The notes beneath the pieces were generated by a model that made no database searches, had not been told where the DNA came from, and saw only the letters and a program-made list of their open reading frames with translations. Source: JADJOY01 sp016713535 [NCBI: Deltaproteobacteria bacterium] (GTDB taxonomy: Bacteria; JADJOY01). From it: a DNA stretch of 64,000 bases. This document shows positions 30,227 through 39,122 of this stretch, piece by piece (within the stretch, counting starts at the first letter, position 1; each line of letters starts with the position of its first letter). The position numbers and the translations under genes were made by a program. The DNA lies in NCBI GenBank assembly GCA_016713535.1, contig JADJOY010000025.1, positions 117,043-181,042 of the forward strand, read 5' to 3'.

Positions 30227-30319
30227 CTACGAACTGGATTTCCTCATGTGGTCGCCCTCCTTGTTTTCGTGGGCCGGGTCGAGCGCGGTGTCGGGGGGGC
30301 CCCACGCGGTTTGCGTCAC
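30227..30319 (-). CDS. Possible 30-residue hydrophilic peptide
   Basis: GTG 30319 opens a frame reading V-T-Q-T-A-W-G-P-P-D then TALDPAHENKEGDHMRKSSS to TAG TAG. An in-frame ATG preceded by a strong ribosome site (AAGGAGGGCGACCAC) would give only MRKSSS. The minus-strand terminator with T tract 30 bp downstream supports a transcribed unit here. The rest of 30198-30519 shows no other gene; it must hold the promoter of the next plus-strand gene. Confidence 0.3.
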   Translation of the reverse strand: MTQTAWGPPDTALDPAHENKEGDHMRKSSS

Positions 30320-30519
30320 GTGATCCCGAGGCGCGTTCTTCCGTCGGCCGTTGCTTGCACCTCGACCCGAAGCGGGCCGGTGAGTTCGCTGACCACACTC
30401 TACCACGGAGGCGCATTCGTCGCTCGACACTTCCCGCACGTTGCTAGGGGTGGGCCTCGGCTCTACCGTCGACCTCCTACGTTCGATCGCGCCCCGCTGC
30501 CGGGGCGCAAGGAGGAACC

Positions 30520-31086
30520 ATGCAGGCCAAGCTCTGGATCCCGGCCCTCATCGCGTTCTCTTCGTTCTCGGTCGCGCACGCGACGGACGCTCCCAAGAAA
30601 GCCGCCGAACCCACCGACGCACAGATCATCGCCAGCGCGGAGAAGGCGGCCCCGGCGAACGTCGCCAAGCACGCCGCCATCGTCGCCATGGGCGGCGACG
30701 GCACCATGCGGACGATCCGCCCCGGCACCAACGGCTACACGTGTATGGCCGACAGCCCGGAGACTCCCGGTCCCGACCCGATGTGCATGGACGCGAACGC
30801 GATGGAGTGGGCGCACGCGTGGATGACCAAGACCACGCCTCCCTCCGGCAAGGTCGGCTTCATGTACATGCTCGAGGGCGGCACCGACGCCAGCAACACC
30901 GACCCCCACGCCAAGGCGCCGACCGCGTCGAACCACTGGATCAAGACCGGCCCGCACGTGATGGTCGTGGGCGCCGATCCGTCCTTCTACGACCAGTACC
31001 CGAAGGGCGCCGAGCCGGATACCTCGCAGCCGTACGTGATGTGGGCCGGCACACCGTACCAACACCTCATGGCACCGATCGAGTAA
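30520..31086 (+). CDS. Exported hypothetical protein
   Basis: 188 residues, with a signal peptide (LWIPALIAFSSFSVAHA) and a strong ribosome site (AAGGAGGAACC) before ATG 30520. The mature part has a helical start (DAQIIASAEKAAPANVAKHA) and a conserved-looking body: MRTIRPGTNGYTCMADSPET, PDPMCMDANAMEWAHAWM, GFMYMLEGGTDASNTDPHA, HWIKTGPHVMVVGADPSFYD, PYVMWAGTPYQHLMAPIE. It is unusually rich in Met and has two Cys that could pair. I recognise it as a conserved hypothetical type but know no function. Intact and single-cistron. Confidence 0.7.
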   Translation: MQAKLWIPALIAFSSFSVAHATDAPKKAAEPTDAQIIASAEKAAPANVAKHAAIVAMGGDGTMRTIRPGTNGYTCMADSPETPGPDPMCMDANAMEWAHAWMTKTTPPSGKVGFMYMLEGGTDASNTDPHAKAPTASNHWIKTGPHVMVVGADPSFYDQYPKGAEPDTSQPYVMWAGTPYQHLMAPIE

Positions 31087-31163
31087 CTCGGCGGCACCCT
31101 GCCTGCGGCGGCCAGGTGTGCTAGGTCGATCGGGCCATCCCGTCGTCCCGATCGGAGCACACC

Positions 31164-32879
31164 ATGGCCGCCGAGCCCACCTCCGCCTCCCAGTCCGCAC
31201 CGTCCCCCCGGTCCCCGACCGAACGCCGCCGCGTCGTGATCGTGGGCGGCGTCGCGGGCGGCGCGTCGTGCGCCGCGCGGCTGCGTCGCCTCGACGAGTC
31301 GCTCGAGATCGCGGTGATCGATCGCGGTCCGTACGTGTCGTTCGCCAACTGCGGCTTGCCCTACTACGTCGGCAACGTCATCGCCGACGAGCGCAAGCTC
31401 CTCATGGCCTCGCCCGAGAGCTTCCGGCAGCGCTTCAACATCGAGGTCTTCACGGACACCGAGGCCACGGCGATCGATCGGACGGCCCGCAACCTCACCG
31501 TGCGGGACCTGAAGAGCGGTGCCGAGCGCACCGAACGCTACGACGTGCTGGTGCTCTCGCCGGGCGCCGCGCCGATCCGCCCGCCGATCCCGGGCGTCGA
31601 CCTCGACGGCGTGTTCGCGGTGCGCAGCATCCCCGACTCGCGACGCATCCGTGCCTGGATCGACGAACATGGCGCGAAGAGCGCGGTGGTCGTGGGCGGC
31701 GGCTTCATCGGCCTCGAGATGATGGAGAACCTGGTCCACCGCGGGCTGTCGGTCACGATCCTCGAGAAGCTCACCCAGGTGATGCCGCCCGTCGATCCCG
31801 AGATGGCGGCGCCGCTCATGAAGCACATCGAGGCCGAGGGCGTGACGCTCAGGCTCGGCGATGGGCTCGCCGCCATCGAGAGCGGCGTGGGCGCCGGCCT
31901 GGTGGTGGTGGCCGAGAGCGGCACGCGGCTCGAGACCGACCTGGTGATCCTGGCGATCGGCGTGCGGCCCGAGACCGGCCTCGCCCGCGCGGCGGGGCTA
32001 CCGATCGGTGCGCGCGGCGGGATCGTCGTCGACGGCGCGATGCGCACCGAGGATCCGCACATCTGGGCGGTGGGTGACGTCGTCGAGGTCGAAGACGTGC
32101 TCACCGGCCAGGAGACGGTGCTGCCGCTCGCCGGCCCCGCGAACCGCCAGGGGCGCGTCGCAGCCGAGTCGATCGCGGGACGCCGCACCCACTTCCGCGG
32201 TGTGCAAGCCACCGCGGTGGTCGGCGTGCTCGGCATGACCATCGCGTCCACGGGCGCCTCGGAGAAGGGCCTCAAGCGCGCCGGAGTGACCGACTTCGCG
32301 AAGGTCTACCTCCACCCCGGCCACCACGCCGGCTACTACCCCGGCGCTCAGCCGATCCACCTGAAGCTGCTCTTCTCGGTGCCCGACGGGCGCATCCTCG
32401 GCGCCCAGGCGGTCGGCCACGAGGGCGTCGACAAGCGCATCGACGTGATCGCGACCGCGATCCAGTTCCGCGGCACGGTCCATGACTTGGCCGAGGTCGA
32501 GCTCAGCTACGCGCCCCAGTTCGGCGCCGCCAAGGACCCCGTGAACCTGGCCGGGATGCTCGCCGAGAACGTCCTCAACGGCGACATGCCGATCGCCGAC
32601 TGGGACGCGATCGCCACCACCGAGGCGCTCCTGGTGGACGTCCGCGAGCCCCATGAGTACGAGGCCGGCCACCCGCCCGGCTTCATCAACCTGCCGCTCT
32701 CGGCGATGCGCGAGCGCTATTGCGAGCTACCGAAGGACCGCGAGATCTGGCTCTCGTGCGGCGTCGGCCAGCGCGCCTACTACGCGACCCGCTTCCTCGC
32801 CCAGCACGGCTACGCCGCGAAGAACCTCACGGGCGGCTACACGACCTACCGCCAGCGCACCGCCGCCGGGCTGCCCTAG
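31164..32879 (+). CDS. CoA-disulfide reductase with C-terminal rhodanese domain
   Basis: 571 residues, intact. FAD-binding VVIVGGVAGGASCAARLRR at 24-42, the redox Cys63 in SFANCGLPYYVG as in CoA-disulfide reductases, NAD-binding AVVVGGGFIGLEMMENL, the second FAD motif HIWAVGDVVEV, and the dimerisation domain (VQATAVVGVLGMTIASTG, GYYPGAQPIHLKLLF). The last 110 residues are a rhodanese: LLVDVREPHEYEAGHPPGFI with the loop Cys532 in WLSCGVGQRA. CoADR-RHD fusions reduce CoA disulfides or persulfides with NAD(P)H and the rhodanese handles sulfane sulfur. A substrate such as polysulfide is inferred from the fusion. Confidence 0.92.
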   Translation: MAAEPTSASQSAPSPRSPTERRRVVIVGGVAGGASCAARLRRLDESLEIAVIDRGPYVSFANCGLPYYVGNVIADERKLLMASPESFRQRFNIEVFTDTEATAIDRTARNLTVRDLKSGAERTERYDVLVLSPGAAPIRPPIPGVDLDGVFAVRSIPDSRRIRAWIDEHGAKSAVVVGGGFIGLEMMENLVHRGLSVTILEKLTQVMPPVDPEMAAPLMKHIEAEGVTLRLGDGLAAIESGVGAGLVVVAESGTRLETDLVILAIGVRPETGLARAAGLPIGARGGIVVDGAMRTEDPHIWAVGDVVEVEDVLTGQETVLPLAGPANRQGRVAAESIAGRRTHFRGVQATAVVGVLGMTIASTGASEKGLKRAGVTDFAKVYLHPGHHAGYYPGAQPIHLKLLFSVPDGRILGAQAVGHEGVDKRIDVIATAIQFRGTVHDLAEVELSYAPQFGAAKDPVNLAGMLAENVLNGDMPIADWDAIATTEALLVDVREPHEYEAGHPPGFINLPLSAMRERYCELPKDREIWLSCGVGQRAYYATRFLAQHGYAAKNLTGGYTTYRQRTAAGLP

Positions 32880-32937
32880 CGCCGACGAATCTCGACACGA
32901 TGGATCGCACGCAACGAGCCCGCGTCGGATCCGGCTG

Positions 32938-33018
32938 GCGACGGGGGATGGAACCCCCGTCGCTACGCGTCCAGGTCGTCGTGAGGTTTTCGTAGCGCGG
33001 GGGCCTCCGTGCCCCCGC
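32938..33018. repeat. Family B intergenic repeat, copy 1 (twin hairpin)
   Basis: Contains two perfect hairpins: GCGACGGGGG/CCCCCGTCGC (loop ATGGAA, 32938-32963) and GCGGGGGC/GCCCCCGC (loop CTCCGT, 32997-33018). From 32947 on it matches 33177-33247 with only three differences over 72 bp. It follows the CoA-disulfide reductase gene and may serve as terminator, but its repetition points to a mobile palindromic element. The rest of 32880-33364 holds no gene. Confidence 0.75.
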
Positions 33019-33176
33019 CGATACGCTCCGGCGTTGCATCGCCGGTCCGCCCGATCGCGGTAGGTCCCGAAGCCACGACCAGCCACCCCCGCCGCAGGAG
33101 ACGCCCGCTTCGTCGGGCGCGAGCGATCGATACGCTGACCCCGGAGCGGAAGTTCTGCTGAAGCCCTGCGGCGGTG

Positions 33177-33247
33177 GATGGAACCCCGTCGCTACGCGTT
33201 CAGGTCGTCGTGAGGTTTCCGTAGCGCGGGGGCCTCCGTGCCCCCGC
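33177..33247. repeat. Family B intergenic repeat, copy 2
   Basis: Near-exact copy of 32947-33018; it keeps the second hairpin (GCGGGGGC/GCCCCCGC) but has lost the left arm of the first. The direct orientation and 230-bp spacing suggest local duplication. Confidence 0.75.
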
Positions 33248-33364
33248 GAGCGGTGGGTCCGATCGCGATCCGGAGGCGAACGTACGGGGAGACGTCGGGT
33301 ACGGGCGCCTATCGTCCCACGCAGCGGCCCGACGGGAGCCAGGCCGTCGATTGTGGAACCCGGC

Positions 33365-34402
33365 TCACCCCGCCGTGCCGACCACGACGGTGTGTGGTCC
33401 GGTGGGCACAGGATGGCCCTCCACTGCGGTGAAGCCGGCGGCGCGGTACATGTCGCCCAGCTCGCGGAGCGTGTAGGCGTCACCCGCCTGCGTGGTCGCG
33501 AGCATGGTGAGCGCGAAGCTCGCCGGCATCGGCGGCGACACGCGGTCCTCGTCGGGCACGAACTCGAGCGCCGCCACCCTGCCCCCCGGACGCAGCGCCG
33601 CGCGCACCTTTTTCAGTAGCTCGACGCAGGTCGCCACGTCGAAGTGGTGGAGGAAGTTGGTGAGCAGCACCACGTCGTGCGGTCCACCGAACTCGACCTC
33701 GAAGGCACTGCCGGCGCGCCCTTCCCAGCGCGACTCGACTCCCGCCTTGGCGGCGTTCGCGCGCGCCACCTCGAGCACGGCCGCCCAATCGACCGCGACC
33801 ACGCGCGCGGCGCGGTTCTGGCGCGCGAGCTCGATCCCGAAGAGCCCATGACCCGCCGCCACGTCGAGGACCGAGATCGGCCCTTCCAGCCCACGCAGCG
33901 CGATCCCACCGAGCGGCCCGGCCATCGGTCCCATCATCGGGGCCATGCGGTGCGCGAACTCCACCCACGCGGGGTTCTCGGGCTCGACGCTGCCCTGGCC
34001 GGGCAGCACCGTGCTGCCGCTGCGGACGATCTGGCCCAGGTGGTTGAACGGCTCTTGCACCACCGGGTGGCCGAGGAAGCCAGCGGTCTTGGCGACGCTC
34101 GCGGGCGAGCGCGAGTCGAGGAAGAGCGCCGCGGTTTCGCTGTTGGTGTAGCGGCCATCGCGCTTCACGAGCAGGCCGTTCACCGTGAGGAAGTCGCACA
34201 GGATGCGCACGCCGCGCGGCGACGACCCGCACGCCTTCGCGATCGACGCCGCGTCTCCCGGGCCTTCGCCGACGACACGAAAGAGATCGAGCTCGATCGC
34301 TGCGCGCAGCGCCGCGGAGCGCTGGTACGCGAACAGCATGTCGAAGACCAGCGCGGGCGACGGACCTTCCGGGCTCTCGGGACCTCCGGGATGCGGCGAC
34401 AT
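33365..34402 (-). CDS. SAM-dependent O-methyltransferase (methyltransf_2-like)
   Basis: 345 residues. N-terminal dimerisation winged helix (MLFAYQRSAALRAAIELDLF, GVRILCDFLTVNGLLVKRDG) and C-terminal Rossmann methyltransferase with the SAM loop ISVLDVAAGHGLFGIELAR, acidic VVAVDWAAVLEVAR, and VVLLTNFLHHFD and LRPGGRVAALEF. This is the layout of plant-type and antibiotic O-methyltransferases acting on small molecules. ATG 34402 is the clear start. It follows the radical SAM gene on the same strand after about 50 bp, so the two may act on one product. The long open frame that appears to fuse both arises from a frameshift near 34720. Confidence 0.88.
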   Translation of the reverse strand: MSPHPGGPESPEGPSPALVFDMLFAYQRSAALRAAIELDLFRVVGEGPGDAASIAKACGSSPRGVRILCDFLTVNGLLVKRDGRYTNSETAALFLDSRSPASVAKTAGFLGHPVVQEPFNHLGQIVRSGSTVLPGQGSVEPENPAWVEFAHRMAPMMGPMAGPLGGIALRGLEGPISVLDVAAGHGLFGIELARQNRAARVVAVDWAAVLEVARANAAKAGVESRWEGRAGSAFEVEFGGPHDVVLLTNFLHHFDVATCVELLKKVRAALRPGGRVAALEFVPDEDRVSPPMPASFALTMLATTQAGDAYTLRELGDMYRAAGFTAVEGHPVPTGPHTVVVGTAG

Positions 34403-34455
34403 GCGGGCTCTCCTCGTGTGCGGCGACACCGCGCGGCGGGTTCGGACGACGCGGT

Positions 34456-36147
34456 TCAGGACGCGGCCCTCGCGGGCTGCGCGGCGGGACGTGGCGGTCG
34501 GAACATGCAGGTGCCGTGGGCGCACAAGCCCTGGGGATCGGCGCCGTTCACCCACGAGCGCATCTCGGCCATGCGCGCGCCGTTCCAGATCACCTCGAAC
34601 GGATCGTCGTGGAAGTTCCCGACGGTGGTCCGCGACAGCACCATGTCGCACGGCGCGATCAGCCCGTTGGAGCCGATGAACGCCTCCGACCACGCCATGT
34701 AGCAGGCGTGCTGCGGGGTCGTTGGCGGGGTGCTCCGCGACCGGACCGATCGCGGCGTAGTGCTCGTCGGCGGGGATCGCGCGCGACCAGTTCGCGGCGA
34801 TCGCCTCCGCGAGCGTGGCGCGCAGCCCCGCGTCGCCGTGGTACGCGGGGAACGGCCGCACACGTAGCCCGAGGCGGGTGCCGGTACGGACCGCGTCGAG
34901 TGCGGCGCGGTTGGCGGCGTCGGGAGTGGGGTCGAGCATCTGGCTCGAGAAGTAGTCGTCGCCCTCGCGTCCGAAGCGGTGGAGCGGCAGGAACTGCACC
35001 TCCTGCACGCCGAACCCCGCGCACCACTCGACCAGCGCCGCGAGCTGGCCGAGATTCGCCTGCTGGGCGACGCACTGCACGCGGACGTGAAAACGGCGGT
35101 TGCCCGTCTCGCGGCGCAGCTCCTCGAGACGGGTGAGCCCCGCGACCAGGCGCCGGAACTTGGCGCCCTTGCGGAGCCGCTCGAAGAGCGCGGGATCGGG
35201 GCTGTCGACCGAGACCGAGAGGAAGAACCCGCCCTCGACCAGGGCGCGCATGTTGGCCTCGTTGAAGAGGCTGCCCGAGGTGAGCAGCGCCGGCACGAAC
35301 TCGAACTCGCGCGCGGTGGCGAGGATGGTGGTGATGTTGGGGTGCAGCATCACCTCGCCGTTGCCGCTGTACCAGACCAGCCGCGCGCCCGGGAACAGCG
35401 CTTCGGCCACGCTACGGAACACGAACGGCGACATGAAATGCGTCTGCGCCGAGCGAACGTCGTGGCTGGTGTAGGCGTGGAAGCAGCTCGGGCAGCGCAG
35501 GTGGCACTGCCAGGCGAGCTCGACGTAGAGCTTGAGGGGAGTCGAGGCGACACGCGAGACACCCGCGAGGCGCTCGCGGACGTTGGCGGCGGCGTTCGCG
35601 AGGCTCGGGCTCGAGGGGGCCGGAGATGGGGGCGCGGCCCGCGCGTGGGGCTGCGTGGCCACCGCGTAGAGCGCGTCGCAGCGCTCGAGGACCGCGCGCG
35701 GTGGGTTGCGTGCCCAGCTCTCGACCGGATGCTCGCGCTCGCCGTCCGCGGCGCGGCTGACGAGGCGCTCGAGGCGCACACCGAGCCGACGGGTATCCGC
35801 GGGATCGGGTGGACTCCACCAGCGCTCGAGCGCGCACTCGACGTCGACCACCGGCCTCGCCGCAAGCGCGGGATCGATCGGGATGCGGAGGTCGTGGCGG
35901 CCGGGGGTGAGCTCGAATCGAGCGGCCTGTGCGAGGCGCCGCCGACGCGGACCTCGAGGCCGAGCGCGGCGGGAGCGGGCGGGCTCGGCAGCAGCAGCGT
36001 GAGCGCGAGCTCGGTCACGCCGGCGCGCGCCAGGTAGATCCCGAAGTAGCGCTGCGTCCAGCGGAAGGCGCGCTCGCCGTCGTGCTCGGTGACGTCGACG
36101 CCATCGACGTAGGGCGGGAGCTCGGCGTCTGTGATGGCGGTGGGCAT
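34456..36147 (-). CDS. Radical SAM/SPASM-like protein with novel N-terminal domain (frameshifted)
   Basis: About 565 residues when repaired. Residues 1-190 form a beta-rich region of no known family (GERAFRWTQRYFGIYLARAG, RFELTPGRHDLRIPID). The radical SAM core begins KLYVELAWQCHLRCPSCFHA with CxxxCxxC, followed by WYSGNGEVMLHPNITTIL and FFLSVSVDSPDPALFERLRK. The C-terminal part has ACYMAWSEAFIGSNGLIAPC, VGNFHDDPFEVIWNGARM and GLCAHGTCMF, a short SPASM-type auxiliary-cluster region. Frame changes near 35930 and 34720. Substrate unknown; the neighbouring O-methyltransferase hints at a small natural product or peptide. ATG 36147 gives the full domain. Confidence 0.8.
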
Positions 36148-36358
36148 GTCGGACGAGCAAGCGGTCCGCGGCGGCGAGACGTCACCCAGCGGAGCGGGAC
36201 GAGGGAAACGGCTCAATATCGCGGCGCCCACGCGAGCCGCGCAAACACCGGCCATCTGGGCCGACTGGCGCACCCCTCGGTGGAGCGCCGGACCGCGCCC
36301 GTGCTATCCCGTCCCGCCGCCGCCGAGCCAGGGATTCCGGGTCGGGGCGAGCGCTCCC

Positions 36359-37105
36359 ATGAAGCTCGCGCTCTTCTGGTGGATCGTGCTGGTCGGCTTC
36401 TCGACCGAGGCGAGCTTCGGCTTCGGCGCCACGGTCATCACCGTGACGCTCGCGAGCCAGCTCTTCCCGATCGACTTCATTCTGCCGAGCGTGGTGCCGA
36501 TCAACCTGTTGCTCTCGGCCTACATGGTGGCGCGCTACCACCACGCGGTGGATCGGCGGCTCCTCTTCCGCGGCATCCTGCCGGCGATGAGCGTGGGTGT
36601 GGGCGTCGGGCTGGTGCTGATGAGCAAGAGCAGCGACAGCTCGCTCAAGCTCGCGTTCGCGATCTTCGTGGTCGCGCTCTCGGTGCTCGAGCTCAAGCGC
36701 CTGCTCGCTCCCGGCGCGAGCGCGACGACGGCGCGTCCCGTGGCGGGCCCGCTGCGCGCCGCGATGCTCTTCGGCGCCGGCGTGATCCACGGGCTCTTCG
36801 GCTCGGGCGGCCCGCTCGTGGTCTACGTCGCGGGGCGCGAGATCGAGGACAAGCGCGCGTTTCGCAGCACCCTCGGGGCGCTCTGGGTCACGATGGGCTC
36901 GGTGCTGCTCGCGGGCTACGCGGCGAGCGGGCTGCTCACCGCGAGCACCGCGCGCACCAGTGCCTTGCTCGCGCCAAGCGTCGTCCTCGCCGTGCTGATC
37001 GGGGAGCGCGTTCACCACGCGATCGAGGAGCGGTCGTTTCGGATCGGCGTGTTCGCGCTGCTGATCGTCGCCGGCACGGCACTCGCGTGGTCGTGCCTGC
37101 GCTGA
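36359..37105 (+). CDS. TauE/SafE-family sulfite/anion exporter
   Basis: 248 residues with about eight membrane spans in two similar halves: WWIVLVGFSTEASFGFGATV and AAMLFGAGVIHGLFGSGGPL, each with the G-F-G/G-x-F-G-S-G-G-P loop that marks TauE/SafE proteins. The frame is open upstream to 36131 but that stretch overlaps the radical SAM gene and looks non-coding, so ATG 36359 is used. The family exports sulfite, sulfoacetate or other organosulfur anions; the substrate here is unknown. The stop codon lies right at the start of a family A repeat. Confidence 0.85.
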   Translation: MKLALFWWIVLVGFSTEASFGFGATVITVTLASQLFPIDFILPSVVPINLLLSAYMVARYHHAVDRRLLFRGILPAMSVGVGVGLVLMSKSSDSSLKLAFAIFVVALSVLELKRLLAPGASATTARPVAGPLRAAMLFGAGVIHGLFGSGGPLVVYVAGREIEDKRAFRSTLGALWVTMGSVLLAGYAASGLLTASTARTSALLAPSVVLAVLIGERVHHAIEERSFRIGVFALLIVAGTALAWSCLR

Positions 37106-37197
37106 TCTCCGTACGGCGCCGAACCTGCCGGGATCCGCGATCGCCGCGGTGCTCGCGACAACCCGTGTCGCCGGGCACGCGACGCGTGCCCCTCCCC
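37106..37197. repeat. Family A intergenic repeat, half copy
   Basis: Contains the right half of the element, ending GGGCACGCG A CGCGTGCCC plus CTCCC. An 81-bp stretch (37104-37184) is identical to 37295-37375. No gene lies in 37106-37429; all of it is repeat-derived. Confidence 0.75.
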
Positions 37198-37235
37198 GAG
37201 GCGGGCCCTCCAGGCTGAGCCCACGCGAACGCCCC

Positions 37236-37386
37236 GGAGGGTCGCGCGTCGCGCGACCGCCGGTACGCGACGACGCCCCGTCGATGGTCGCGTCGATCTC
37301 CGTACGGCGCCGAACCTGCCGGGATCCGCGATCGCCGCGGTGCTCGCGACAACCCGTGTCGCCGGGCACGCGACGGCGCCCCCTCC
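37236..37386. repeat. Family A intergenic repeat, full copy
   Basis: Left end GGAGGG then palindrome GGTCGCGCG T CGCGCGACC then CGCCGGTACGCG; right end GCCGGGCACGCGACGG with a damaged palindrome. Length about 151 bp, as in the copies at 45128 and 46900. Confidence 0.8.
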
Positions 37387-37429
37387 GATGGTCGCGTCCA
37401 TCCGCCGGAGGCGGTGCGGCCAAAGGGGC

Positions 37430-38326
37430 TCAGAAGAGGTCGCCGGCGCGGCGCAGCAGCGCGCGGGCGTTCTCCTGCTCGAGCTTCTGCTCGGGCACCA
37501 CGTCGGGCAGCGCGCGCGGGTCGCCGTTCACGACCTCGGCGAGCAGCCGCTCGAAGAGCACCTTGTCCCGCTTCTTGGTGGCGTAGAGCTCGGCCATCAG
37601 CACCTTGGTGGCGAAGTAATCCGGCGCGATCGCGAGCGAACGCTCGAAGTCCGCCTTCGCCTTCTCCAGATCGCCTCCCGCCATGCCCGGCGCCTTCGCG
37701 TAGTACGTCGCGAGCAGCCGCGGTCCCGAGCCGTGGAAGTAGCGTTCGTCGAGCTCGTTCACGCGCGTCGCGAGCTTCCAGATCCGCTCGCGCTCGAACA
37801 GGGCCTTCTGGATGCCCTGCTCGTTCACCCAGCGCGCGAGGTTCGCGTAGTACCAGTGAAGCGCCGGCACGTCGTCCGCGGTGCTGGCCACGAGCGCGTC
37901 GTCGACGTGAGCGCCCGAGCTCACGAGGTGCGCGTACGCGGGGTTCGTCGCGAGCGCCTTCTCACCGTAGCGGCTGCCCTTCTCGTACGCCGCGATGCGC
38001 GCGGCGCGCTGCCCGTCGCCGTGGAGATGGCCGTAACCGAGCAGGTAGTGAGCGCGCGCGAGCTTCACCAGCAGCGAGCGCTCGGCGGGCGCCGCGCTCA
38101 CCGCCTTCTCCCACGCGGCGATCGCGCGCCGAAGCTCTGCCGCGTCCTCACGCCCGGCCCACGCAGCGTCACCCTCGGCGACGAGCGGCGCCACCTCCGC
38201 CAGCTCCGCGCTCGTCGGCGCCGCGCCGCCCATCTCCGGCTGCCGCCCCGCACAGCCCGCCAGCGCGAGCGCCACGAGCGCACTCAGGACCATGGTCCGT
38301 CCAGCCCAGCCCGTTCTCCGCTCCAT
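37430..38326 (-). CDS. TatT-like TPR lipoprotein
   Basis: 298 residues. Signal with R-R and lipobox (ALVALALAGC), then TPR-like helices: AAIAAWEKAVSAAPAERSLL, ARAHYLLGYGHLHGDGQRAA, AYEKGSRYGEKALATNPAYA, KADFERSLAIAPDYFATKVL, ending in a helix (QKLEQENARALL). The order and the W-Y-Y-A-N-L-A-R-W segment match the TRAP transporter TatT component family, periplasmic TPR lipoproteins linked to TRAP uptake of organic acids. No TRAP permease lies in this window, so the partner is unknown. Intact. Confidence 0.8.
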   Translation of the reverse strand: MERRTGWAGRTMVLSALVALALAGCAGRQPEMGGAAPTSAELAEVAPLVAEGDAAWAGREDAAELRRAIAAWEKAVSAAPAERSLLVKLARAHYLLGYGHLHGDGQRAARIAAYEKGSRYGEKALATNPAYAHLVSSGAHVDDALVASTADDVPALHWYYANLARWVNEQGIQKALFERERIWKLATRVNELDERYFHGSGPRLLATYYAKAPGMAGGDLEKAKADFERSLAIAPDYFATKVLMAELYATKKRDKVLFERLLAEVVNGDPRALPDVVPEQKLEQENARALLRRAGDLF

Positions 38327-38391
38327 GCTCCCTCCCCGGATGAACGGTCGATCCTACCCTTCTCGCCTCACGAATGCGCGCCCGCGGGCGT

Positions 38392-39045
38392 TCAGGGGCC
38401 GGCGCGCAGGAAGAACGCCTGGAGCCGCGCCTCGATCGGCGCCTCGAGGGTCAGCCCCGCGCTCGACAGGAACCCCGCGAGCATCCGGTAGTGGCCGACG
38501 AGCAGCGTGAGCTCGATCAGGATCTTGCGCTCGAAGCGCGCCGCGAGCGCCGCCCAGGTCGCGTCCGAGAGCACGTTCGCGCTGCACAGCTCGTCGCACG
38601 CGCGCGCGAGCAGCCGATCGCCTTCGTCGGCGATGGCGTCCGCCGCGCGCGTCAGCGCCACGATCTCGTCGTCCCGGACCCCGGCCGTGAGAGCGAGGTC
38701 GACGTGTTGCCCCCACTCGTAGCGGCTGCGGCAGTTCCACGCCGTGCGCAGGATCAGCTTCTCGCGCACCGCCGCCGGCAGGCGGCCGTACGGCATCAGC
38801 CGTGACGCGAAGTAGAGCCAGCCCCAGAAGAGCCGCGGGTGCTGGTGGAGCACCGGGAAGAGGACCGGCAGCTCGGGCCGATCGAAGAGCGCCGCCAGCC
38901 GCGACACCGTGCGAAAGAGCGCGCCGCGCTCGGCGGGCGGCGGCACCGGCATCCGTGGCTCGCGCGGTCCGGCCCAGCCGCCGGCCGGCACGAACGGCTC
39001 CGGCGCGAGCGCGCGGTCCGCCGTCTTTCGATCGCCTGTTGCCAT
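38392..39045 (-). CDS. Carboxymuconolactone decarboxylase-family protein
   Basis: 217 residues. The block LPAAVREKLILRTAWNCRSRYEWGQHVDLALTAGV (key residues R-T-A-W-N, Y-E-W-x-Q-H) is the CMD signature with conserved His, followed by LLARACDELCSANVLSD and LIELTLLVGHYRMLAGFLSS. The active CxxC of AhpD peroxidase partners is absent; only the single Cys of W-N-C-R is there, so a redox role is unlikely and the activity is open. ATG 39045 is the first good start. Divergent from the SDR gene with 78 bp between, which must hold both promoters. Confidence 0.85.
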   Translation of the reverse strand: MATGDRKTADRALAPEPFVPAGGWAGPREPRMPVPPPAERGALFRTVSRLAALFDRPELPVLFPVLHQHPRLFWGWLYFASRLMPYGRLPAAVREKLILRTAWNCRSRYEWGQHVDLALTAGVRDDEIVALTRAADAIADEGDRLLARACDELCSANVLSDATWAALAARFERKILIELTLLVGHYRMLAGFLSSAGLTLEAPIEARLQAFFLRAGP

Positions 39046-39122
39046 GACGGCGTCCGGTGTACACGGTCGGGGGAGCCGCTGGCCCGTGGCGCGCACCGCG
39101 CCGGCCCCCGGGGAGCCTCTTC

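Noticed and set aside
33365-36160. Apparent radical SAM-methyltransferase fusion protein
   Set aside because: The radical SAM C-terminus and stop at 34456 are in another frame, and the methyltransferase has a good ATG at 34402; a frameshift near 34720 creates the fusion.
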